Below, one piece after another: positions 9,175-17,130 of a stretch of 64,000 nt of DNA (position 1 is its first letter; each line of letters starts with the position of its first letter). Below the pieces are notes generated by a model. The model was given only the letters and a program-made list of their open reading frames with translations. It searched no databases and was not told the origin of the DNA. Source of the DNA: an uncultured Ectothiorhodospiraceae bacterium (lineage in GTDB: Bacteria > Pseudomonadota > Gammaproteobacteria > Nitrococcales > Nitrococcaceae). The translations under genes were made by a program, and so were the position numbers. The stretch is from assembly GCA_913055565.1 (NCBI GenBank), contig CAJXKP010000012.1, forward strand, positions 1 through 64,000, written 5' to 3'.

Positions 9175-10227
9175 ATGCCGTATCCGCGCCACGCCCAAGT
9201 CGCTACCGAGACGACGCCTTACTACCATTGTGTCTCGCGCTGCGTGCGCCGGGCGTTCCTCTGTGGCTGGGACCGACTGACCGGTCGCAGCTATGAGCAC
9301 CGCAAGCAGTGGATTGTTGAGCGGCTGCGATTGCTCGGGGAGGTCTTCTGCATCGACGTCTGTGCCTATGCGGTCATGGCCAATCACCACCACTTGGTGC
9401 TGCGACTGAACCCGAAGGAAGCGGGGAGTCTGAGCGACGAAGACGTCTTAGAGCGATGGTCGCAGCTATTCGGGCTGCCGGTGCTCGTCGAGCGTTACCG
9501 CCAGGGTCTTAGCGTCAGCGACGTTGAGGCGGAAGCCGCTGGCGAGCGGATCGCAACGTACCGTGAGCGTCTGACCGATCTGTCGTGGTTCATGCGTTGC
9601 CTCAATGAGCCCATCGCCCGCTGGGCGAATGCCGAGGACGGCGTTACAGGGCGTTTTTGGGAAGGTCGCTTCAAGAGCCAAGCGCTGTTGGATGAGGCCG
9701 CCCTATTAACCTGCATGAGCTACGTTGACCTCAACCCTGTGCGGGCGGCCATCGCCGAGACGCCCGAGGCCTCGGATTACACCTCCATCCAAGACCGCAT
9801 TCGGGCGTGGGCCGCAACCTCGGGCGAGGCGCCCGAATCCCACACGGCCGAGAATGACGACATGAAACAGGATGCGGGCCAGGCGGCTTCAAAGCCGGCA
9901 CTGCTCGCGTTCGGCGGGCCGGAACGTCAGGACACCCCAGATCACCTCCCGTTCGCTTTCGCCGACTACCTCCAACTCGTCGACTGGGCGGGGCGAGCCG
10001 TGCGTGACGACAAGCGTGGCGCGATTGCCGAGGATGTGCCGCCGATGCTCATGTGGTTGGGTATTGACCCCGACGCCTATATTGATCGAATGGCTCGTCA
10101 CCGACCTGGTTTTATAAGGGCCATGGGCCGAGCCGAGCGGCTCCGCCAGGCGGCAACCGAACTTGGCCAGCGATTCGTGAAGGGTATTAGCGAAGCCAAC
10201 GCCTTATTCCCGGCTGGAGCGGCTTAG
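9175..10227 (+). CDS. REP-associated tyrosine transposase (RAYT), Y1_Tnp family
   Basis: 350-residue single-strand transposase of the IS200/IS605-related RAYT group. These proteins nick and move short palindromic REP elements through a HUH motif and a catalytic Tyr. Visible are the N-terminal PRHAQVATETTPYYHCVSR, the metal-binding HUH region AVMANHHHLVLRLNP, WFMRCLNEPIARWANAEDG, GRFWEGRFKSQ, and MSYVDLNPVRAAIAETPEAS with the likely active Tyr. The C-terminal 120 residues are a family-specific extension. The start has a good AGGAGG. The gene is flanked on both sides by short GGTGTCC/GGACACC palindromes, its probable substrates, and on the left by an inverted truncated homologue. Confidence 0.9.
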   Translation: MPYPRHAQVATETTPYYHCVSRCVRRAFLCGWDRLTGRSYEHRKQWIVERLRLLGEVFCIDVCAYAVMANHHHLVLRLNPKEAGSLSDEDVLERWSQLFGLPVLVERYRQGLSVSDVEAEAAGERIATYRERLTDLSWFMRCLNEPIARWANAEDGVTGRFWEGRFKSQALLDEAALLTCMSYVDLNPVRAAIAETPEASDYTSIQDRIRAWAATSGEAPESHTAENDDMKQDAGQAASKPALLAFGGPERQDTPDHLPFAFADYLQLVDWAGRAVRDDKRGAIAEDVPPMLMWLGIDPDAYIDRMARHRPGFIRAMGRAERLRQAATELGQRFVKGISEANALFPAGAA

Positions 10228-10426
10228 TTAAGGCGACGCATACCGAGCCCTTGCTCCCAAGCCGGGCAGATCATAGCCGGGCGGATGCCTAGTCGCGCGC
10301 CAAGCCGAATGTTGAGTCCTTTCGGACCGCTTGAGCGGTGGTGATCATCGAGTTCGACCCATCGCTACGGCGTGTTTGCGATAAGCAACCTTGGCCTTGC
10401 AGGTTGGTGGCGGCGTTAACGGAAAT

Positions 10427-10539
10427 AGGAAATGGGTGTCCAAACTCTTTTCTCGGTGCTAATCAGGAAATGAGTGTCCAGGCTCCCACTCAAGAGCGCT
10501 TGCGCGGTGCTAATCAGGAAATGGGTGTCCAGGCTCCCC
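10427..10539 (+). repeat. Three direct copies of a RAYT-associated repeat unit
   Basis: A unit of about 33 bases: GGTGCTAATCAGGAAATG, then GGTGTCCAGGCTCCC. The most complete copies are at about 10456-10487 (GAGTGTCC variant) and about 10506-10538. A decayed third copy at 10427-10447 reads GGGTGTCCAAACTC. They lie about 200 bases downstream of the intact transposase. The GGTGTCCAGG part is inverted at 10867-10876, which allows hairpins. Short open frames that read Gly-Val-Gln-Ala-Pro repeats here are products of the repeat, not genes. Confidence 0.75.
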
Positions 10540-10728
10540 ACGGCCGTTGGCGTGACCGGCAACATCGCCGCCCTCAAACGCGTTCGCCTCCAGATAACGC
10601 GGATCTGGATCAAATGGCTGAGCCGACGATCACAGCGTGGTATGTCTTGGGATACCGCCCAGCGCCTATTGGCCCGGTACCCGCTGCCATCCCCGCGGAT
10701 TGTACACTCAGCCGTCGTCGCCCGGTGA
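10540..10728 (+). pseudogene. C-terminal fragment of a group II intron maturase/reverse transcriptase
   Basis: The frame reads VGVTGNIAALKRVRLQIT, then IWIKWLSRRSQRGMSW, then QRLLARYPLPSPRIVHS, ending with a stop at 10726-10728. This closely resembles the end of LtrA-type intron-encoded proteins (pattern: G-N-x-x-A-L then L-R-R-R-S-Q then P-x-P-R-I-x-H). The reverse transcriptase and most of the X domain are missing; the frame fuses directly to the upstream repeat unit at about 10540. The intron's 3' RNA domains follow at once, as expected for an intron ORF that ends just before domain V. Confidence 0.75.
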
Positions 10729-10815
10729 GCCTCTCAACTCGAGGAGCCGGATGCGGTAGTCCCGCACGTCCGGTTCTGTGGGGGGCCGGTCGGGCGACCG
10801 GCCGGTCTACCCGAC
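10729..10815 (+). mobile_element. Group II intron 3' end: domains V and VI
   Basis: Domain V occupies about 10744-10776. An outer stem GAGCCGGA / TCCGGTTC (one G-U pair, AGC triad present), a two-base CG bulge and an inner stem TGCGG / CCGCA closed by a short loop match the 34-base domain V shape. A GC-rich hairpin around CCGGTCGGGCGACCGG follows and the sequence ends CTACCCGAC near 10815, typical of domain VI and the intron boundary. With the maturase fragment this is a 5'-truncated, dead intron about 275 bases long embedded in the RAYT repeats. Confidence 0.78.
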
Positions 10816-10830
10816 TGCGCCAGAAACAGG

Positions 10831-10940
10831 TGCTCTGGACACCCACTACCCCCAGGAACAGGGGGCCCTGGACACCTAGTGGGTGTCCAGGCTCCCACTA
10901 ATCAGGAAATGGGTGTCCAGGCTCCCGCCACCGCAGGCTC
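10831..10940. repeat. RAYT-associated repeats in both orientations with a perfect hairpin
   Basis: Inverted unit CTGGACACCCACT near 10834-10846, then CCTGGACACC at 10867-10876 and GGTGTCCAGG at 10882-10891. The last two are perfect 10-base arms around a 5-base loop. Two direct units follow: GGGTGTCCAGGCTCCCACT at 10881-10899, and AATCAGGAAATGGGTGTCC continuing GGCTCCC to about 10926. This alternating arrangement is what REP/BIME clusters mobilised by RAYTs look like. Confidence 0.72.
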
Positions 10941-11100
10941 CCACTCACGAGCGCGGTATTTAGTCCCTTGGGTCACGAGTTTTGTGATGCTGCAGCGCAG
11001 CACCGTGGCTGTTACGCGCTGTCTCAGTAATTGCTCGGCGATGACATGGCCCTGGCTTGGCCCCATGGCAGCTGAGTTCTATCGGAGCGGCGGAGGCGTC

Positions 11101-11595
11101 ATGCATCAACTCAGCGATACGGCGGGGATCGTCTTGCGGACGCTGGATGGCAGTGACTGGGGCGCCGTGCGGCGTCACCTCCTGCGATTGGCGACGCGCG
11201 AGCGCCAGGAGCGTTTTGGTCACCTCGCCGGCGATGACTCGCTGCGGGATTACTGCGACCACTTGGAGCGCTCGGATGCTGTGCTAGTGGGGGCCTACGC
11301 GGACGGTGAGATTCGCGGTCTCGCGGAGCTAGTGTTGTTGGATGGGCAGCCAGCAGCGGCCGCTGAGCTGGCGGTTAGCGTGCATCGTAGCTATCAGAGC
11401 CGCGGCATCGGTACGGCCATCATCGCGCGGGCGCTAACGCTGGCACGCGAGCGAGGGATCCATCTGGTGTCGATGAAGTGTCGCTGGGGCAATCGCCGTA
11501 TGCGGCGCCTGGCGAAGGCGTTGGGGGCTCGCGTATCGGTTCGTGACGGCGAGGTTGACGGCGTGCTCAGGCTCCAGTGGCCAACGGCTCCATGA
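11101..11595 (+). CDS. GNAT-family N-acetyltransferase
   Basis: 164-residue cytoplasmic acyl-CoA-dependent acetyltransferase. The GNAT core is visible: a beta-alpha start VLRTLDGSDWGAVRRHLLRLA, GAYADGEIRGLAELV on strand 3-4, AELAVSVHRSYQSRGIGTAII as the acetyl-CoA-binding Q/RxxGxG/A signature, and RGIHLVSMKCRWGNRRMRRLAKALG. The spacing HLAGDDSLRDYCDHL resembles domains related to protein acetylation, but no substrate can be assigned. I start at ATG 11101, preceded by GGAGG; upstream in-frame starts would translate transposon repeats into the protein. Confidence 0.82.
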   Translation: MHQLSDTAGIVLRTLDGSDWGAVRRHLLRLATRERQERFGHLAGDDSLRDYCDHLERSDAVLVGAYADGEIRGLAELVLLDGQPAAAAELAVSVHRSYQSRGIGTAIIARALTLARERGIHLVSMKCRWGNRRMRRLAKALGARVSVRDGEVDGVLRLQWPTAP

Positions 11596-11824
11596 CCCAG
11601 ATCGTTGCGCCACCGGGTTACGAGAAAAGTGTTGAAACCAGCCCATCGCACCGTCTGTCATCGTGAGTCGCTTAGGATGACGCCGGGCCGCACGTTGTAG
11701 CCACGCTACAAGGGTGGGGCCACGCCGGCGTAGCTATGCCCGTTCAGAGGCCCGGGTAAGGGCACGGGGAGGGGCCTGGCAGCTATCTCGAAGGCGGGCC
11801 TCCGACGCCGTATACTGGTGGATC

Positions 11825-12502
11825 ATGACACTCGATTATTGGCAACAGCGGTGGCTCGCCGGACGGACGGGTTTCCACCGCGAGGAAGTCAATCCGAATC
11901 TGCGCGCTTACCTGCATCGTCTGCGACTCGCCGCCGGTGATCGCATCCTAGTGCCGCTGTCGGGTAAGTCCGTCGACATCCCGTGGCTTGCTGGCCAGGG
12001 CTATGAGCCTATTGGTATCGAGGCCAGTGAGCTGGCCGTCGAGCAGCTGTTCGAGGAGCAGGGTGTCGCGCCGATGCGTTGCCATCGTGGCGGCTTGACG
12101 CTCTGGCGGGGTGGCGGCCTTGCCAGCTACGTCGGCGATTATTTCGCCCTCACGCCAGCGGAGCTCGGGACCATCGCGGCCGCCTGGGATCGGGCCGCCC
12201 TCATCGCCCTGCCAGCAGACCAGCGGCCCAGCTACGCGGCGCATACCGCTGAGCTGATGCCCGAGGGCGCGCCACTCCTTCTGGTAACGATGGCGTATGC
12301 GGATGCCGGCGTGGCGGGTCCGCCCTATTCGGTCTCGCCCTCGGAGGTGGCGTCGCTCTACGCGCCTTGGTTCGATATCGAGGGCCTGGCGTCCGACAGC
12401 GGTGCGGATGCACCGGGGCCCCTGCAGGCGCAGGGGGTCAGTGAGGTCGACGAGGCGGTATGGCTGCTTAGCCGCAACGGCCAATCGGTCTGGACGCGCT
12501 AA
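11825..12502 (+). CDS. tpm: Thiopurine S-methyltransferase family protein
   Basis: 225 residues, close to the roughly 218 of bacterial TPMT. Family pattern throughout: DYWQQRWLAGRTGFHREEVN, LVPLSGKSVDIPWLAGQGYE for SAM binding, PIGIEASELAVEQLFEEQG and VGDYFALTPAELG. Bacterial TPMTs methylate thiopurines and also inorganic or organic selenium and tellurium compounds to volatile products. One difference is LVPLSGKS where a Cys is common. The start at 11825 fits the family N-terminus; the 37 upstream in-frame codons are untypical. It stands alone between the acetyltransferase gene and convergent small membrane-protein genes. Confidence 0.88.
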   Translation: MTLDYWQQRWLAGRTGFHREEVNPNLRAYLHRLRLAAGDRILVPLSGKSVDIPWLAGQGYEPIGIEASELAVEQLFEEQGVAPMRCHRGGLTLWRGGGLASYVGDYFALTPAELGTIAAAWDRAALIALPADQRPSYAAHTAELMPEGAPLLLVTMAYADAGVAGPPYSVSPSEVASLYAPWFDIEGLASDSGADAPGPLQAQGVSEVDEAVWLLSRNGQSVWTR

Positions 12503-12616
12503 ACCGAACGGCGCCCCTTGCCAGGTTGATCAATGCGGTATCCGAGCTGCCGCCGAGCCGGCCGAGCCCGATGGGGCACGGGGTCGCACAGCGTCTCCGT
12601 GAGGGGCATTGCCGGC

Positions 12617-12931
12617 TCAGAAGACCCAGGCGATCCAGAAAGTCAGGATGCCCCAGAAGAAGAAGAACGCCAGCAGCATCCAGGGCAGCTCGCCGAACAC
12701 GCCGTCGGCAGCGACGATGGCGAAGCAAACCAGTAATAGGGTCGTGATGAAGAAGGCGATAATGCTCGCACTGCGCAGGCCCAGCCCCTCGGAGAGCTCG
12801 GTGGGCAGCAGGAACAGCGCGAGCACGGAGAGGATGAACAGCCCGATGCCGCCGGCGATGGTGGCGACGAGTTGCCAGGCCTCTCGACTGTCCTCAGCGT
12901 CCGTTTTGTAGTTGTCTTGCTTTTTGACCAT
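12617..12931 (-). CDS. Small membrane protein of unknown function
   Basis: 104 residues. A short charged N-terminus (MVKKQDNYKTDAEDSREAW) precedes three hydrophobic helices: LVATIAGGIGLFILSVLALF, IIAFFITTLLLVCFAIVAAD and a very aromatic final one, PWMLLAFFFFWGILTFWIAW. I recognise no family. It lies 20 bases downstream of the PH-domain protein gene on the same strand and is probably co-transcribed with it. Confidence 0.7.
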   Translation of the reverse strand: MVKKQDNYKTDAEDSREAWQLVATIAGGIGLFILSVLALFLLPTELSEGLGLRSASIIAFFITTLLLVCFAIVAADGVFGELPWMLLAFFFFWGILTFWIAWVF

Positions 12932-12951
12932 GGCTGACTCCGCCGTGCCGG

Positions 12952-13365
12952 TTATAGGTCGGCGTGGTCCTTGATGATCTGGCGAACCTTGAGCGGGTCG
13001 GGGATGCCGCGCACGGTTACCTCGGGCTCATCGCCCGAGGTGTAGAGCGATATGGTGCCAACGCCGAAAAGCCGGTCCGTCAGCGAACGCTCGACGTAGG
13101 CTGAGCGCACGTTGGCGTGGCGCACATCGAGATGGCTGCGCGAGAGTACGCCACGGCGCACGATGGTCTCCTGGTCGGTCAGCGTGACCTCAGTCTGTTT
13201 GCACTTCGCGTACTGGCTTAGCAGGACGAGTATGCCGATCCCGAACACCGGGATCAGAACGATGCCGATGGTGAACATGAGCGGCCCGTTCTTGGCCATC
13301 GCCGGATGGGCCTGATAGAGGACAGTGGGGTCGCCAGTGGTCTGATTCGCCTCGGACTCCGACAT
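12952..13365 (-). CDS. Membrane-anchored bacterial PH-domain (DUF304/YdbT-like) protein
   Basis: 137 residues: an N-terminal tail, one or two hydrophobic segments (NGPLMFTIGIVLIPVFGIGI continuing ILVLLSQYA), then a bacterial PH-like domain with TEVTLTDQETIVRRGVLSR, the DVRHANVRSAYVERSLTDRL stretch typical of bPH2 proteins, and a C-terminal GIPDPLKVRQIIKDH helix. Such domains are common in small membrane proteins of unclear role, some linked to envelope stress or small-molecule resistance. The start has AAGGAG six bases upstream. First gene of a probable two-gene unit with the three-helix protein. Confidence 0.8.
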   Translation of the reverse strand: MSESEANQTTGDPTVLYQAHPAMAKNGPLMFTIGIVLIPVFGIGILVLLSQYAKCKQTEVTLTDQETIVRRGVLSRSHLDVRHANVRSAYVERSLTDRLFGVGTISLYTSGDEPEVTVRGIPDPLKVRQIIKDHADL

Positions 13366-13542
13366 GGGTGCTCCTTACCATGAGGATAAAGACTGGGGCT
13401 GCAAGTGATGCAAGCTTACTCGTTTAGATGGATAGCATACCGATCCCGGTGCCAGGGACAATACGGTTAGTTGGATATAACGCCGTGTTGGGGCTGTCGG
13501 CAATCCGGGGTGTTTCGCCGGTCAGTACAGGTGGTGTTGATC

Positions 13543-14106
13543 ATGAGGTGGATTTTACACGTGGGTTGCCTCGCCATGAGCCTGGCCATGCCGTTGATGG
13601 CCGGGCAGGCCGAGTCAGCCTGGCAGGCTCTACAACAACCGGGCCACGCTGCCCTCATGCGACACGCTCGCGCCCCCGGTACGGGCGATCCGGCGCGCTT
13701 CGAGCTCGGGGATTGCTCGACTCAGCGCAATCTCGACGCGCGCGGCCGCGATCAGGCGCGACGGCTGGGCGAATTATTCAGGGCGCACGGCATCAGCGAG
13801 CGCACCGTCTATACCAGCCCATGGTGTCGCTGTAGCGAGACCGCGGAGCTGCTCGGTATCGGCGCCGTCGAGCCGTTGAAGGGGCTGAGTTCCTTTTTCG
13901 GCGATCATTACGCGGAGGACGACATCATGCCGGCGTTGCGGCGCTTCCTGCGTACGCGGGATCTCGACCCGGCGCCTGTCCTCGTTACCCATCAGGTCAA
14001 TATCACCGCCCTGACTGGCGTTTTTCCCAGCGAGGGAGAGATCGTGGTGATTAATGTCAGCGACGATGGGGCCGTTGAGGTCAAGGGCCGGATCTCGCCG
14101 CCTTGA
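13543..14106 (+). CDS. Exported histidine phosphatase superfamily protein (SixA-like)
   Basis: 187 residues. The N-terminus MRWILHVGCLAMSLAMPLMA is a signal peptide with a cysteine in the hydrophobic core; an AGxA-type cleavage follows. The mature part holds the phosphohistidine motif LMRHARAPGTGDP, the RNLDARGRDQARRLGE helix and VYTSPWCRCSETAELLG. The second catalytic His is in VLVTHQVNITALTG. This is the branch found as secreted or periplasmic histidine phosphatases in proteobacteria; the substrate is unknown. An upstream in-frame ATG at 13471 would disrupt the signal peptide, so I prefer 13543 (AGGTGG upstream). Confidence 0.83.
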   Translation: MRWILHVGCLAMSLAMPLMAGQAESAWQALQQPGHAALMRHARAPGTGDPARFELGDCSTQRNLDARGRDQARRLGELFRAHGISERTVYTSPWCRCSETAELLGIGAVEPLKGLSSFFGDHYAEDDIMPALRRFLRTRDLDPAPVLVTHQVNITALTGVFPSEGEIVVINVSDDGAVEVKGRISPP

Positions 14107-14136
14107 GCAGGCCGTTGGGCGCGGCGAGGCGCGCCT

Positions 14137-15699
14137 TTACTCGCTGCGGTCAGGGATGATTCGCGGCACCGCCCGGTTTAACCCCGTCAGGTACTGATCG
14201 GACAGGTCACCTCCGATCCGGATCATGCGCGAGCCCCTGTCGCCACCGGGCGGCGTGTCAGGGCTGTTATCGATGTGATAGAGCCAGCCGTACACCACGG
14301 AGCGGCCCTCGACGGCGGCCGGACCCTGCGTGATCGTAATGCGGAATCGGCGTTGGCGGTAGTTCGTTTGGTAGCGCTCGTCATCGGCGAACGCGTGATC
14401 GATGGCGCGGCGGATGAGGCGGGCGCGCAGTTGGGCGTTATGCGAATTCCGCGCGAGCCAGGAGGTCATGTTGACCAGACGCCTGTGCAGATCGCGACGC
14501 AAGTCGGCGAGCTGGGGCTGATCCCGCCGATAGGCCATGCCGCGCCAGTCGTCAAAGGCATTGATGGCCGGCCAGTAGGCGCCCTCTTGCTCTAAGTGGC
14601 GGCCAAATCGTTCGAGACGGTTCTGGCGGCTGGCTTGGAGTGCCTCGAGGTCCTGCCAGGCGAAGCGGTTGTCCGGCGAATGGTTGGCTACTAGCGCCTG
14701 GTTATGCCACATGAGTTGCCGGGTATAGACACCGAGGGCATCGTCTACCTGGGCTGCGATCCGCGACGGCGTTAGGCCGCTGCCGGCGACGGTTGCGAGC
14801 GTCGTCATAACGTAGCTATCGACGCGCTGGCGCATGGCATCCACGGCGCCCGCCTCGTGGTTGGGTGCCTCCGAGTTCGTCAGGGGCATGCGCGCTCGCA
14901 GGTCCTGCGCCTGGTCTTTCTGGCGCTCCAGCTGCCAGGTGGTGTTGGCGATATTGGCCAGCCAGGGGCTCCCGACAATCAGGCTGGAGACGCCGATGAT
15001 CAGGGTCTGTGAGATGCGCAGCCGTCCGTGCGCGGTGATCTCGTCACGCCAGTCCCAGAGCATTAAGATCGCCAGGCCGGCTGCGCCTGCGGCGCCCAAC
15101 AGGCCGGCCCACGCCGGGCGGGCCCGCGCCTTCGCGTAGCGCCAGGTGGCGTAGGTCAGCAACCCCAGCATGGCGATCTTAATGGGGGTGCCGAGCTCCA
15201 GCACGGGGCTGAGCAATAGCGCGGCCCGGTAGGTGTTGATGACGCCCATCACCCAGTCCAGGCAAAGGACGCTGATCGCAACGCCGAGGGCCAGGCGCAG
15301 GACGCGCCGCGCCGACTGCGCCTCGCCGGGATCAACCTCGGCGACCTCTTCGCCGGCTGCCACGCTTGCCCGGGCGCCGTAGCCGCACCACGCGCAGCTG
15401 CCCCCCATTAACCGCCGCGTGCCGCAATGGCCGCAGTGACTGGCTGGGGCCTTGGGATCGATAGCCGACGGCTCAGCGCGGTCGAGGTAGGCGTGCACGC
15501 CGGCCGCCTCGAGATGGTCGTAGAGCTGGCGCGCCGGCTCGCGTGGTAGCGGCCCGCAACGCAGGATGCCGTCACCGCGGAGCAGTCGATCGACCTCCTT
15601 TGTGGCGATGCCGAAGGCGCTAGCGAGGCGCTCGCGGGCGTTCGCGATCGGGGGGCTGCGCTCGCCTCGGCACGTGACGGTATAGGGCGTCGTAGTCAT
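14137..15699 (-). CDS. Membrane protein with N-terminal module, zinc ribbon and soluble C-terminal domain
   Basis: 520 residues, function unknown. Residues about 1-75 form a module similar to the N-terminus of the upstream gene product (LASAFGIATKEVDRLLRGDG, then a LYDHLEAAGVHAYLD ending). A four-Cys zinc ribbon follows (CGHCGTRRLMGGSCAWCG). Then come about four membrane segments (LRLALGVAISVLCLDWVMGV and others) and a large soluble part rich in Arg, Gln and Asp with TTWQLERQKDQAQDLRARM and RITITQGPAAVEGRSVVYGW. ATG at 15699 overlaps the upstream stop (TGATG-type junction), so translation is coupled. An earlier in-frame start at 15807 would lie inside the upstream gene. Confidence 0.75.
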   Translation of the reverse strand: MTTTPYTVTCRGERSPPIANARERLASAFGIATKEVDRLLRGDGILRCGPLPREPARQLYDHLEAAGVHAYLDRAEPSAIDPKAPASHCGHCGTRRLMGGSCAWCGYGARASVAAGEEVAEVDPGEAQSARRVLRLALGVAISVLCLDWVMGVINTYRAALLLSPVLELGTPIKIAMLGLLTYATWRYAKARARPAWAGLLGAAGAAGLAILMLWDWRDEITAHGRLRISQTLIIGVSSLIVGSPWLANIANTTWQLERQKDQAQDLRARMPLTNSEAPNHEAGAVDAMRQRVDSYVMTTLATVAGSGLTPSRIAAQVDDALGVYTRQLMWHNQALVANHSPDNRFAWQDLEALQASRQNRLERFGRHLEQEGAYWPAINAFDDWRGMAYRRDQPQLADLRRDLHRRLVNMTSWLARNSHNAQLRARLIRRAIDHAFADDERYQTNYRQRRFRITITQGPAAVEGRSVVYGWLYHIDNSPDTPPGGDRGSRMIRIGGDLSDQYLTGLNRAVPRIIPDRSE

Positions 15700-16751
15700 G
15701 CGCCCGCCAGCACCAGGGCCATGGACGCGGCGAGTGGCTCGGGCAATGCCGGCGGGTCGCGGTGATCGAACCAGCGGCATCGGTAGCCGCGTACGAGCGT
15801 CGCGCATTCATGCGCGTCGCCATCGGAGATGGTCCACAGCCGCTTGGCGGCGATGCCAGGTAGGGGAACGCCCAGCATATCGGGCAGCCAACCAAAGGGC
15901 AGGGCCTCGTCGCGCAGCTCGCTGGCTAGGTCCTGGGCAGCGCCGGCGGCGTGATCCGGGATCGTTGCCTGGGCCACGAGCGTACCGTTGTCGTCGAAGG
16001 CATCCAGGCGTTGGGCACGCGGTTGATAACGCAGCTGCCAGGCATGGGCATCGGTGCGGAGGGTGAATCGCCGCGGCAGACCGGGCAACGTGCGCGTCTC
16101 GACGAGGCGGAATGTGCCGAGCTCGCCCTGTATGGGTAGGCGGCCTTGGAATCGACGTGGTTGCTGGAGCAGGGCGGCTACCGCGTAAAGCAGGCCGACG
16201 AAGGTGATTAAGCCGCCGGCAACGCGAACGCCCCACGGCAAGGCATCAGCGATGGCCCGCACGAGCAGTATCTCGACCAGCAGGGCCACGACGAAGGCTG
16301 TCAGCCAACGGCTCCCAATGCCCGTCGCGAAGCGTTGGGAGGTCAGCCAGGCCCAGGGGCGGCGGTCGCTGCGCTCGATCACGGACCGGCGGCCCGGTAA
16401 TATGCATACCAGCGGGATCAGGCCCGCGATCCGGAAGCTAAACGACGGGGCCTGCTGCGATGGCGATACCGCCGGAGCGGCCTCGAAGGCCGCGTGCCAT
16501 ACACTCGGCGACAGTTCCAGCTCAACGTCAGCAACGGCCCCGATGCCGTTCAGGCGGGTTACCAATGCCTGGGCGGTTTCCCAACCCGCGCCGCGCTTGA
16601 CGCTATGACGTCGCCCGTCGCACAAGCGATCAACACTCGCCGGGGATAAGCCGAATTCGCTGGCCAGCGACTCCTTGACCGCGGCGAGCGTCTGCTCGCC
16701 CGTAACGGCGCCACCGAAGACTACTCTGTATGTGCCCGCGTATTCGCTCAC
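15696..16751 (-). CDS. Membrane protein with shared N-terminal module
   Basis: 351 residues, function unknown. Residues about 1-80 carry the module YRVVFGGAVTGEQTLAAVKE, then SLASEFGLSPASVDRLCDGR, then a TAQALVTRLNGIGAVADVEL ending. I have seen the same pattern at the N-termini of assorted gammaproteobacterial membrane proteins, but know no name for it. Two or three membrane helices follow (FRIAGLIPLVCILPG, LTAFVVALLVEILLVRAIAD, VAGGLITFVGLLYAVAALL). The remainder is a soluble beta-rich region with FRLVETRTLPGLPRRFTL and AKRLWTISDGDAHECATLV. It is the first gene of a two-gene, overlapping operon with the zinc-ribbon protein. Confidence 0.75.
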   Translation of the reverse strand: MSEYAGTYRVVFGGAVTGEQTLAAVKESLASEFGLSPASVDRLCDGRRHSVKRGAGWETAQALVTRLNGIGAVADVELELSPSVWHAAFEAAPAVSPSQQAPSFSFRIAGLIPLVCILPGRRSVIERSDRRPWAWLTSQRFATGIGSRWLTAFVVALLVEILLVRAIADALPWGVRVAGGLITFVGLLYAVAALLQQPRRFQGRLPIQGELGTFRLVETRTLPGLPRRFTLRTDAHAWQLRYQPRAQRLDAFDDNGTLVAQATIPDHAAGAAQDLASELRDEALPFGWLPDMLGVPLPGIAAKRLWTISDGDAHECATLVRGYRCRWFDHRDPPALPEPLAASMALVLAGA

Positions 16752-17130
16752 TTCGGTGGCGCATCCAGCATCGCAATGGGCGTGATCCTAATGGCCGCTC
16801 GCCGCGAATCCAACGGCCGCCGTTGGATTCGGCCGCCTGGCATAGGCCTGTTCCAGCGGCGCCGCTCAAGCCTTGTGGTGCTCGTTCGATGCCCACACGG
16901 CCCCGGCTTGGCGGTACGACCGTCGTTTGGTCCGGCCGGCTTGGCGGGCGGAGGGGAGGGCCGATCGTTGAGGCGGCTGGCATGAGGCGCCCCAGCGTTG
17001 GGGCAACGATTCACGCTCCGGCGCGCTGGCTTACCTCGTCGACGAGCCGCCTCATCCCCTGGCCTGGCGCGTCGGGGTGACAGGGGATGCCTCGGGCACT
17101 AGCCGCCCCGCCATCTGGTAAGCCGAGGCA
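16752..17130. other. Intergenic region with a perfect 12-base inverted repeat
   Basis: About 380 bases between the start of the membrane operon and the end of the fructokinase gene, both on the minus strand. At 16805-16816 and 16820-16831 it carries perfect inverted arms CGAATCCAACGG / CCGTTGGATTCG around a 3-base loop. No T-run follows on either strand, so it is not a standard intrinsic terminator, though it could stop or stabilise the transcript. I see no gene. Confidence 0.6.

Noticed and set aside
10427-10940. Resemblance to a CRISPR array
   Set aside because: Units are unevenly spaced, in both orientations, with no unique equal-length spacers and no cas genes.
10879-11100. An N-terminal extension of the acetyltransferase, reading Gly-Val-Gln-Ala-Pro repeats
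   Set aside because: It translates the transposon repeat; ATG 11101 has its own GGAGG and fits the family start.
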